Below, piece by piece: positions 10,243 to 19,935 of a stretch of DNA of 64,000 nucleotides. Within the stretch, counting starts at the first letter, position 1; the number at the start of each line of letters is the position of its first letter. The translations under genes and the position numbers were made by a program. Source of the DNA: Ganoderma boninense. Lineage: Eukaryota; Basidiomycota; Agaricomycetes; Polyporales; Polyporaceae. The notes under the pieces are model-generated. The model was given only the letters and a program-made list of their open reading frames with translations, did not search any database and was not told the DNA's origin. Location of the stretch: contig CM035305.1 in NCBI GenBank assembly GCA_002900995.3, positions 5,302,908 to 5,366,907 on the forward strand, given 5' to 3'.

Positions 10243-10862
10243 AGTAGAAAATGTAGTCTGCAGAGAAGGATATGGTGTTGGATTGTCGTTTGAAGTGATA
10301 GTAAAGTTTACAGGGTGAGGGAAGTGGTTCGAAAGCGAGAGAGATGAAGCCAATGGAGCAGAAAGTTAGGGGTTGCCGTAACCATACCCCACATTTGGCG
10401 TAATGAAATCCTCGAGTATACGCTGTGGCCCATCAAAGATATAGCAGCACAGGGACGCGGAAGTGAGGCCAGTGAGTCCACCCTCAGCCGGCCGGGCAAC
10501 CATTGACAGGAAGGCCGCTGGATCTCCTCTCCCCAAGGAGAACACAACGAGGGAGCTGAGCCAATTTTGGAAGCCAGCCAGTCATGACGCGCAGAGGGAG
10601 GTTTGTCGGAAAGCGTTTGTAAGCCAGTGAGGAAGGAATTCAAGGAGCACAAGGAGCGAAGGATGCAAACAGACATGATCACGATCACGGGAGCTGTATT
10701 TCAGTACGTACTCGGCGGGTATACCGCACCCATCATCGTCATAAACCAGGATCTGCGATGCCGCTTCTTCAATGGAATAGGGACACGTACGACTCGGAGA
10801 TGGGATGGGGTGGTGCCATCTGGTGTAGTAGTGCGTGAATTTGAGGCCACCGTAGAGGGTAG
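10243..10862. other. Upstream spacer of NTPase copy 1
   Basis: No gene recognised; open frames are short and conflicting. Confidence 0.45.
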
Positions 10863-10864
10863 TA

Positions 10865-10889
10865 CAGTGGCCGCCAAAAATAATGGAAC
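10865..10889 (+). repeat. Left terminal inverted repeat
   Basis: 25 bp, preceded by TA at 10863-10864. Reverse complement of 12459-12483. Confidence 0.75.
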
Positions 10890-12458
10890 ACCCCTCCCGG
10901 CGCTTGTGTCCCTCCTCCTCCGTCTGACCCACGTACTTCTACGTCTGCGCGAGTACATAAATATACACATTTGAACCTGCCGTACACGTCTGCCAGAGTG
11001 TCGACGCCGCGCGCAGGACGCGCGAGGGCGGGAGGACGCCGCGATCGTGAGAAGGCTTTAGCGCCCTGTGTGTCGTCAGCGTCATCCTCGAGACTCTTTC
11101 CTCCATGTCGCGACCTGACAGCTCCCCTCCGGCGAATACATTTTATATTCAGCTTTATTCCCCCTCTGTATTGACGTTTTACAATATGATTATTTGTGCT
11201 CTCACTGAATGGGTGTGTACTCCCTCTCTCCCTGACTCTCACTCCTGAGGCCGGTCCAGAACCTCGCAAAAAACCGACTTTATCCCCAGAATCCCTTGCA
11301 ACACCACCCACCTCAACCCGAAAACAGTCGCACACATGGGTGACCGTTATGGTTGCAAGCTAGGGTCTGACCGCTCCCAACGATTCTCTGACCTCGCTGT
11401 CGACATGTGGAGATCACCCTTGCGAATAGCTCCACTTTTGATACAATGGAAGGCTTTCACCACCTATTACCTTATGTTTCTTCCTGTACTGTTCTGCGAT
11501 GCCTTGCTGACATTGTACTGCATAGGGATGTATTAATGGAAACATTCATATCTATCTCACTCGAAGATGGGATGGTAAAAGACCTTCGTCGCGGGGATTG
11601 GAGGATGAGACATGGAGGAGCAGATCCCAGATGTCTTCTCCGGTAAATCCACACTGAACTATTTTGCATCGGTAATAATACAATGTTGTTGTGGAACTGT
11701 TTAGGATAGTTTTGCGAGGAAGAATGTGAAGCAGGCGGTTGCACATAGTGGGGAAAAGTTGATGCCCTACGGTTACATCACCTTGACGAGCATCAGATAG
11801 CTTCACCGGGTTCGCGACAGCTTGTGCGCACCCAAATACTGGGCCATTCTCGAGAGGTTTATCCTATATACACTTCGTCATAGTTTTATTTTCCTCACAA
11901 ATTTATTCTCTTGCCCAATAATGGCTGCGAACGCGCATCCCGCCCCCACGGAGGCCTGGTTTGCTGACCATTACATCCCTCTCCTCCCTCGGCTCTCATC
12001 ATATCCTGGTATCAATATCATAGAATATGTCTGAGAAGGGCTGGATAATCACCTACGGCAGCGCTGCTAGATTCCCTGCAGTTTGGGTGAGTTATGGGCT
12101 GCACTGCGGGAAGAATGGTGTATGCTGAATATTAAATTCATCCGAAAACTCTACAATCGTATGCCAGCTATTATTGCTTCTGTATAGCATGCTCATGGAC
12201 TGTACACACGTTACTCATCGTGGATTGATTTTGTTGTCAACTTAGGATACATTTTTGTTGCTTGTTGCCGTGTGCGAGACATGCTGATTTGCCTTGTTCC
12301 TCCTTGTCCCCTCCTTTCCCGGAAGTATTCTAATATAATCTTCATCGTTATTCTAGATATACATTGTGTATGTCCTGCACTCTCAACGCAAGTACTCATC
12401 CGCCTCTTTCAGGCTGGAACGAAGCCGCACCGTCGACATTTAGGCGCCTCGACCGGGC

Positions 12459-12483
12459 GTTCCATTATTTTTGGCGGCCACTG
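12459..12483 (-). repeat. Right terminal inverted repeat
   Basis: 25 bp, followed by TA at 12484-12485. It contains the TAA stop codon (12465-12467 on the minus strand) of the WD40 reading frame. Confidence 0.75.
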
Positions 12484-13778
12484 TAGATAGATAGCATGAA
12501 AGAAATGACACTGCCGATGAATTGATGGTACTTGTGCTCCGAGTCATTCTGTGCCCGATGTAGGACTGCGGGTATTATAGGGGGAGGGTGCAGCAGCAGG
12601 AGTCTCGTATTAGCAGTGAATCTCATCTCAGTACGTAGAGCGGCGACGTACCCATTCGATGAGCTAATATAGAGAATGCTCTGAAACCGGAGGATAGAAA
12701 ACGTATGGTCCGTCTGGGTCAGATGGCATAGGTCACCAGCTGGTGTAAACCTTAGCGAATCCCTGACCCATGGGTCCAACGACAATGTGAAGGATCCCAC
12801 GCATGAACCGGTGGTTACTTTCCAAAGATATACATCCGGGTGGTTTGCCGAGGTCAGAACAATGTGCTCCCCATCTGGAGAAAAGAGTGCAGATACCCTC
12901 CCACCGAACCAGTCATCCCGTGCGGGCGTCAGAATGACCCTGTTTGTAGTGAGGAAGTCCTGCAACACGACGTGAGGCTGAGAGTAGGCCGTTGGAAAGC
13001 TAAACAGTATTCGCATGCCGTCCCGGGAGACCGCCACCACGAAGTACAATCCAGCATGCAAGGGTAGGATGGGCGCAAGAGCTTCTGGGGTCCTGAGGCG
13101 GACAATACATTCTCCGTTGTTCATATTCCAGGCCTGCATAGATGAGAATGATCCCGAGGAAGTACTTGCTCCAACATACTGCCCGGTAGAGTGGAAAACA
13201 GAATGAAGCCTGTGCGTGTAACCAACGGCGCCAGAGTTAAACGTCGTGTGCACGGTTCTGAACCATTGCTCTCCAGGGAAGAAAGCCGATTCGAGACGAA
13301 GGTAATCGCCGCTGTCTCTCAGGACACATGTCTGCCTGAAGGTGCTCGTGTTTAATATCGCCAGATGTCGAGTATCCGTATCTTCGTCGTCCTGAGGAGG
13401 CCTCACTTGACTCACCACGAGCGATGAGCCATCGGGAGACCAGATGCACCTTTCGATCCGAACGGGAGCAGAGTGGAAGGAACCGGACAACATCCCACTT
13501 GGCACGTCCCAGATGCATACTGGTGGATCGTAATTGGATCGCATACCGACAGAGACGAGGCGAGAACCTTCAGGGGAAAAGTTCAGGACCAGGACGGTGT
13601 GTCGGTGGGCGATCCACTCATTGATGATGGATTTATTCTGGGCATCCCACAGAATTATTGTCCCGTCACATGAACCGGTCGCGACCACTGTACAGTCAGG
13701 AGAGATGGCAAGGCATCTCACTGGACGCTCGTGGCCGGAAACACGTTTACCATCCCAATTCGGTCCTTGGTAGATCAT
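12465..13778 (-). CDS. WD40-repeat protein
   Basis: From the ATG at 13778 the frame encodes 437 aa without interruption. It opens with GKRVSGHERPVRCLAISPD and then GSCDGTIILWDAQNK, followed by HTVLVLNFSPEGSRLVSVG with VCIWDVPSG, and later SALFSPDGEHIVLTS with VYLWKVTTG. These are diverged WD40 blades with GH and WD dipeptides, expected to form a propeller that scaffolds protein complexes. Partner and pathway cannot be inferred. The last few residues and the stop lie inside the terminal repeat of the element at 10865-12483, so the native C-terminus may have been replaced. The frame also extends upstream to 13895 and could be joined by a 43-bp intron (13835-13793) to the F-box gene just upstream; the phases agree. 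Either separate genes or one fusion is possible. Confidence 0.6.
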   Translation of the reverse strand: MIYQGPNWDGKRVSGHERPVRCLAISPDCTVVATGSCDGTIILWDAQNKSIINEWIAHRHTVLVLNFSPEGSRLVSVGMRSNYDPPVCIWDVPSGMLSGSFHSAPVRIERCIWSPDGSSLVVSQVRPPQDDEDTDTRHLAILNTSTFRQTCVLRDSGDYLRLESAFFPGEQWFRTVHTTFNSGAVGYTHRLHSVFHSTGQYVGASTSSGSFSSMQAWNMNNGECIVRLRTPEALAPILPLHAGLYFVVAVSRDGMRILFSFPTAYSQPHVVLQDFLTTNRVILTPARDDWFGGRVSALFSPDGEHIVLTSANHPDVYLWKVTTGSCVGSFTLSLDPWVRDSLRFTPAGDLCHLTQTDHTFSILRFQSILYISSSNGYVAALRTEMRFTANTRLLLLHPPPIIPAVLHRAQNDSEHKYHQFIGSVISFMLSIYSGRQK

Positions 13779-15162
13779 GATGAGCCTGAGAGCTGGATGT
13801 TGCGCCGAAGACTGGTGGATCAACGAGGTACTCACTGGTGACGCATTCCATGCTAAACGACCGTTTCTTGAACAGTGTAGGGAAATGCCGACCAAGATGA
13901 TTTTTCCAGAATCGTGGTCTGTCCCTTATGGCGTTCGCCACGATTAGCCGGACGCACCCAACTGGGCCGGCAGCTCCAAGTAGAATTGCCTCCAGCTCGT
14001 CAAACGGCCCGATAATAGATCCTGTGATTTTATCCTTAGGGTACCGAATGCGAAACGAGGCATTGAGTTCCTCTGTCGTAGGCGCAGTGAGCTGTACCAC
14101 GAGTTCTCTGAGCGATGGGGGTGGGCCCGTGTCAAGGAGACGAGATGTACATCGGGCAAACTTGGCCACGGGGTCATCCTCGTTAAAGAACTGTTTGCTC
14201 CAGAAATTCCATTCCGAGTCCTTCCATTCCGGGTCGTCCCTCAATGCAGAGTGCGTCGGACGAGGAGATTGACTGAGAGTCAACACAGATATCCGGGCGA
14301 GCTCTGAAATCACGGATGGTAGCCGACCTGGCTGTTGTAAGCATGGAAGGCTTTGCTGGAAACAGCTATAAAGAATGCAGCGACACACCTATCTCTCCAA
14401 TAGGCGGCACCTCCACCATAAGGACCTCGAGAGTTGTCTGCGCTGCCTCCAGAAGAACGACGATGGTATCCCCCTTCATGCCTGAAACCTAATCGCAACG
14501 ATGAACCTTTATATTGTGCAGCGAGAACGATGGCGATAGCGCACCTCGAGGCTGAGCAACGATAGCCCTCCCGCAGACAGTCGAGACCCCATGACATGAG
14601 TGACCGACTGGCGAACACCGATCTCAGTGCATCGGAGGTGCTTCAACCCGTGGATCGACTGAACAACCCGGAGCAGATCGGAGTGCGATGTGAACGTCAG
14701 GCGATGCAGGTGCAACGTATCGACATTCGCTCCGTGCACGGCGTGTGCTTGCTTGAAGAGCTGAATGGCTGGCCTTCGGAGGCAAGGATGATCTGCGGAA
14801 GTTGAAGACTTGTTTTCGTGACCCCAAAGGGACCAAGCATGCAGGTTGCGGAGGAGTGGTAGGAGGATTTTTGCAGCGAGGTCGAATAGAGATGGGATAG
14901 GGAAGCGAGGATCTGGATGGGATGGCTGGATGGAGACCATACGCACCAGGGCAGGAAGCTTCCCGTTTATACCAAAGATGTCGGAGAGCCTGTAGACTTC
15001 CTGTCTGGTCCGGACGGTGATAACGCGGAATGAGAGCGCGCGACTCCGTTTCAACCAGTCGTGGCAGACCAAGGCGCAACTGAAAAGCAGGTCGGGGTCA
15101 TCTTGAGACTGGTCGAGGATGGCTTCATGAACCTCGAGAGGTAGAAGGTGCGCGGTGCTCAT
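13747..15162 (-). CDS. F-box protein with LRR-like region
   Basis: Exons 15162-14545, 14488-14389 and 14327 onward. If the third runs to its own stop at 13747 the product is 432 aa. The N-terminus reads LPLEVHEAILDQSQDD with LLFSCALVCHDWLKRSR, a typical F-box that would bind Skp1 in an SCF ubiquitin ligase. The middle has leucine-rich segments (HLHRLTFTSHSDLLRVVQS, LLEAAQTTLEVLMVEVPP) of the fungal F-box/LRR type, and the C-terminal part (SLRELVVQL, FDELEAILLGAAG, HFPTLFKKRS) is also typical. Introns of 56 and 61 bp are phase-consistent. A strong GTGAGT donor at 13835 could instead splice the gene into the WD40 frame, giving a protein of roughly 850 aa. The substrate is unknown. Confidence 0.65.
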
Positions 15163-15376
15163 GATGAGAAGTCGGAGACAAGGTTAGCGGGCGGTAATAT
15201 TGTATGCAGAGACGATGAGAACGACATGATCCACGTGCCCAAATATGTCCCACAGACACTGCCTTATCCAAACGAGACCCGCACTGACTTGTTGCCATCC
15301 CCATGCTATGAAGTAAGAGCAGATGCGTACGTACAGGCAACAATGACGACAGTCATCTGTGACCGACACACATAGG

Positions 15377-18300
15377 CTACAGGAACGCCTGTGCTTGCAG
15401 CATCCATATTCGCGCGTACTCCCCCTGCCGCTTTATAAGCTCGTCATGCGTCCCTGCCTCGACGATCATCGAGTCGTTCATGTACCTATCGGCCAAGTCA
15501 GCACGCCACGGATACGATTCGGAGCACAGATGGACGTACAATATGAGGTCCGCGTGCCGCGTCAGGTTCCCGAACCGATGCGACGAGAACACCATCGTCT
15601 TGTTCCCCCTCAGTTCTCTGAGCCGCGCAAACAGATCTACACGGACACACGGTTAGTCAACAATCAATCGTGCCCGATGCCGCACACGACACGCACCATG
15701 CTCCGCCGTAGGGTCCAGCGACGCGCTCGGCTCGTCAAACAGCAGCAGCCCGACCCGCGCATCCTCGCCCACCACGCTCCGCATGAACGTCCGCGACACC
15801 GCGAGCCGCTGCATCTGGCCCCCGCTCAGCGCAGGCCCACTCGTGCGGCTCGCCATCCCGCCCGCGCCCCTGACCCCCGCAAAGTCGATCTGCCGCCCGA
15901 ACAGCGTCCGCGTCCCCTCGGGCATGCCCGAGAAGTAGTCGCGCACCGGCCGGTCCAGGTACGTCTCGTACTTGTCCGCGAGGCGGTCGACGAAGTCCGC
16001 CGCGCCCCCGAGCCGCGCGGCCTCGTGCACGCGCGCGTCGTCGTGGAACCGCTCCGGGTCGCCCAGTGCGATGTTGTCGCGGATCGAGAGCGGGAAGTGC
16101 GTGTAATCCTGGAAGAGCACCGCCACAGCGGCGCGCAGGTCTGCCAGGCGCAGCGTGCGGACGTCGTGGCCCCCGACGAGGATCGTGCCCGCGCAGGGGT
16201 CGTACAGCCGCACGGCGAGCTTGAGGATCGTGGACTTGCCGGAGCCGTTGGCGCCGACGATGACGCAGAGCTGTCCCGGGGAGAGCGTAAAGGAGACGTT
16301 GTCGAGTGCGAGCTGGTCCGAGCCCGGGTAGCGGAAGGAGACGTTCCTGTGCAGGGATGAGCACGACGCTGGGTGCGGTAAGCGGGATAGGTACAGACCT
16401 GAACTCGAGCGAGATGCCGTGTCTGATCTTCTGAGCGTCCTCTGGGAAGGGGATCTTCCCGTCCGCTATCCGGTTCGGGATGTTCGCCACCTCATAGAGC
16501 TTCCGGATGGTCGCCAGCTGCTCTGTGATCGAGCTCGTTTGGTCAAAGAAGCGCCAGACCGTGAAAGAGAAATGGGATGTAGTCTGTTGCAGGAGATTGA
16601 GCGAGGCGAGCGAGACAGGCATCGACGCCGGGTATTGGATCGAGCGGAGCGTGAACACGACCTGCGGTAGTTCACGCAGGGGATCTTGGAGGAGGCCAAA
16701 GAAGCTGAACCGTTGTCGGTTTCGAGATGCACGCCGCAGTTCGTTGAAGTCGACGGCATTGTCTGGCCCGACACGTTCAGACACTTCCTTGAACTCTGAC
16801 CTGGAGTTAGCATCCTATTCGTGGCTGGAGAGGAGATTCTACCTTTCGTCATGAATTCAGCCAGGTTGCCAGTGATGAACTCCTTCCGGTGTTCCATATT
16901 GTTCACGACGTACTTCATCCCCGTCATCTGAACGTAGTCCTTGTCCTTCGTCGTCGCGGCCCACACTGCCTCCCGGTCAGTCCGACATTCGCCCATTCGC
17001 GCCGCTAGCACTCACCCTGCTCCGTTGCAAACACGTTCCACCGCGTTGCCCACTCGCTCAAACTCGTCGCGAAGCTCAACAGCGCAAGCAGGATCCCGTC
17101 CCTCTGCGCCCCGAGCACGCTCGCCAGAACGCTCACCTGCGACACGACCTGGATAAGCGTCGAGACGATGCCCGCGCCCATCACGAGCGTGTCGTACGCG
17201 ATGCTCCCCGACGTCGACGACGCATCCTCAAGCTGGCGCTGCACGAGCGGGTCCTCGAACGTCGGGAGATCCAGTCGGGCTCTCGCGCGGAAGAGGTGAA
17301 GCGAGTATTGGGCTTTGAGTCGACGAGCGAGAGGGCCGCGCAGTTCGGAGAGGACGTGGTTGAGGATGCGGCGCGCGACTGAGCACGCGACGCGGCCGAG
17401 GCAAATGCGGAAGAGCGCGTCCGCGTCGACGGTGCGAGTTTCGATTGTTGTTTGTAGCTGAAGTGCAAATCAGTCAGTTCGTTGGAACAAGGGAAGGTGA
17501 CGGCAGGGGTAGCATATGGTCTCGAAACTGTCTGCTTTAAAAACAAGTCACATAATGGGAACGTAGAGCTTTGCCCCCAGCTGGCTATAGCTAGTAGTCG
17601 ACTATGATGGTCGCTTGGACCCGCTGAGAAGAACGGGAGACAACCTCGGCGGCCGGCGCATCCCGACAAAGAACCGTTGAGGCATCGCAGCGGCCATAGT
17701 GTCCACCCCTCTCGATCGGAACCCCCTGATATTTCGGGATAAATTTCACGGTTTAACTCTCAGCCTCAAGTAAGAGGCATGAAGAGGGGACAGGGAACTG
17801 CTGGGGATAGACGGCGAGCACGGAGGGAGATTCCTGCCAGTTGTCGTACTCTCGCGATGCGACCGTGTTGATTCCTTCAAGCATCCAAATACATGTATGC
17901 GTAAGCACAGCCCAGCACGCCATTGTGGTGAGAAAGCTGACTCGTACGTGTGTTTTGTGCACAGATCGCCCCACCGCAAAGGAATCCACCCGATAGTTCC
18001 ACGTTCGGGCAACAGTGGGCAGCCCATGTGTACACATGCATGTTTGGCACCTCGTGATTCCACATGAGGGATGGTTGTAGCTCGGTCTATGAAGGGTCCT
18101 ATTCATAGGACACAGGATGTTGAGGAACACGTGGCCACCTCCTCGTCTTCCTCCGCCTGGTTCCTTTCCTTGTAATAGATGTCCAAAACAGATGTCGAGT
18201 CTCATAACCAACCCAGTTGGAGCGCGCCCGGAAAAGCATATTGGAGGACAAGAGAGGAGGGAACCTTTCCAAAACGAAAACGTGTAGTATCTGTTGTAGA

Positions 18301-19221
18301 GGCGGACAAAGGCCCGCGACGCCAAGAATAAAACGCATGGCACCAGCACTTTGCTCTCCCGATCCAGACCGCCTTATCTACAAGGCGCCACACGATATGG
18401 CGACCGTGGTATACGTATCGCCAGTTGCTCAGCGCTCAATAATGGACATACATCCCTTGTTCCGATTGTTCCAAGTTGACAGACGCGGATGAGGGAGAGT
18501 ACGAACACGTGAGCGCGATGTGTCGCGGGAGGCATGAACGTGTACCCTTCAAAGCGGTTCAGGGCCATGAACGCGGGTGAGTCGACATTGAACTTCTCCT
18601 CAGTCCCATATCACATACAAAAACCCGCAAAGAGCAACTAGTGGAGGACACGCGTGGCATACGAAGTGAGAACTCCCCACCCGCATCGCATGGCGACATC
18701 AAACGTGTAGGATGTGTCTCTGCTCGAGTCGTTCGCGCTACCTTCGTGACTTCGACTTGGGCGGAGACACACACACACACATATACATCGCAAAATGTTC
18801 CAAGACAACGGTGTTCGAGGTACGTACGATGTTGATCAACTGCCCCGAATACCTATCCAAACAGCCCTCAGCAACCCTTCCCCGCCCTCCGAGCCCATCT
18901 ACGCAAAGATCCGAGGACGTACCATAGCGACGCGGCGGGCAAGAGTGCCTGCCCGCCTTCCGCGAGAGCGTACGCAGCTAGCAGGAACCAGCAGCTCCGA
19001 ATCGCGAGGACATCGCGGATCATGCGCGCGAGGTAGGGGAGGCATTCGTAGGCCACGAACGCGCGCTCTGCGTAGGACGCGCCGGGGACGTGTGCGCGCG
19101 CGGTGTCGATCTCCTCGTAGAGGTCCCAGACACCGATCTTGGTGTGCTTTACGCGCGTGCGGTCGGAGGGGTCGAACGTTCCCGGGCGGGATGCGCGTCC
19201 GCGGCGGGAATGGCGGCCCAT
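15377..19221 (-). CDS. Half-size ABC exporter (TMD-NBD), with giant intron 2
   Basis: Exon 1 (19221-18923) begins MGRHSRRGRASR and reaches a membrane segment (IRSCWFLLAAYALAEGGQALLP). Exon 2 (18852-18828) is 25 nt and supplies YSGQLINI. Exon 3 (17457-17016) begins LQTTIETRTVD and carries the coupling region. Later exons give EFKEVSERVG, then the nucleotide-binding domain: VGANGSGKST (Walker A, near 16260-16230), LSGGQMQR (signature, near 15820), LLLFDEPSASLDP (Walker B) and a switch histidine in VFSSHRFGNL. The end is EGTHDELIKR-like and then WMLQAQAFL at the stop 15377. The order fits a half-transporter that dimerises and exports a hydrophobic substrate with ATP; the substrate is unknown. 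All splice phases I checked agree. Intron 2 is 1370 bp (18827-17458) against 50-70 bp for the others, so foreign DNA may sit in it. Confidence 0.72.
17458..18827. other. Possible insertion within ABC transporter intron 2
   Basis: The 1370-bp interval between two phase-matched exons holds no coding sequence I recognise. It includes an (AC)n tract at 18766-18780. I could not find convincing terminal inverted repeats or a target duplication, so the nature of any insert is open. Confidence 0.4.
18766..18780. repeat. (AC)n microsatellite
   Basis: A short run of AC dinucleotides, inside the long intron of the ABC transporter. Confidence 0.8.
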
Positions 19222-19935
19222 GGTGTTCGTTTGGCTTCGCGTGTTCTGTCGCGAAATTTGATGTGTGTCGTAGCAGCAAAAGCAAGTCGTAAAAACGGAG
19301 TAAATCAACGCAAGCAGAGCATAGATTAGATTGTGAGGGAGAGAAGTGGGTAAGTGGGTATGGATGTGGAGGAGGAGCAGTCGTGGCCAGGTCGTGGCAG
19401 TCGTGAACAGAGCGCGCATTCAACCAACGTCTATTGGCGCTCACAACCGACGGCATTCGAGAACAGCCGACCGCAGCAATGACCACGACCGCACTTCTCG
19501 GTGGCCATGTCTACATCCTTTCTCCCCGAAATCGTCACTACTATCTACAGCATACGAACCCATTAGAAATTACTGCAATAATATACGCTACACGACACTT
19601 GTTGCCCTCAGCAATCATTGGGGAGGAGGTATCGCAAGGCCCTCGTCGTATAGTACATGCAGCAGCAAGTACGTCCCCGCAGTCTAGGTCCGTACTTGGT
19701 GTCCTACACACCTATAGTTCACGCTCTAGTTTGTGGTTGTTACTCGAACAGTTGCCCCTACAAATTTCTAGGTCGCTCCTCGACGATAACAACTGACTGT
19801 CTGGCGCGCGAGTGTCGCATGTAAACAACCAGTGCATTCCACTGCCAGTGGCAGGATAGTTAAGATGTACTACTAAAAACTGAAGGCTACCTCACAACCA
19901 GAGGACAATTAAACAAGCAAAAGAACAGACCTACT
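19222..19935. other. Spacer between ABC transporter and P450-1
   Basis: One plus-strand frame of about 120 codons is open (19434-19796), but its composition and lack of any recognisable motif do not support a gene call. Confidence 0.45.

Larger units (their letters stand above)
10865..12483 (+). mobile_element. 1.6-kb TIR element, Tc1/mariner-pogo style ends, non-autonomous
   Basis: A 25-bp sequence beginning CAGTGGCCGCCAAAAA at 10865-10889 recurs as a perfect inverted copy at 12459-12483, and both ends abut TA (10863-10864 and 12484-12485). CAGT-starting inverted repeats with TA target duplications are typical of Tc1/mariner/pogo transposons (family knowledge). I find no transposase inside: frames are below 200 codons and show no DDE-type protein. 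It is therefore a deleted or non-autonomous element, or two nearby ends framing ordinary DNA. The right end overlaps the 3' end of the WD40 gene. Confidence 0.62.

Noticed and set aside
10769..11335. 188-codon minus-strand frame crossing the left end of the TIR element
   Set aside because: It runs across the element boundary and reads like translated non-coding sequence; no family signal.
15359..16360. 333-codon plus-strand frame opposite the ABC transporter
   Set aside because: It is the antisense of the nucleotide-binding domain, where GC-rich codons leave the other strand open.
19434..19796. 120-codon plus-strand frame
   Set aside because: No recognisable domain and no paralogue; probably chance.
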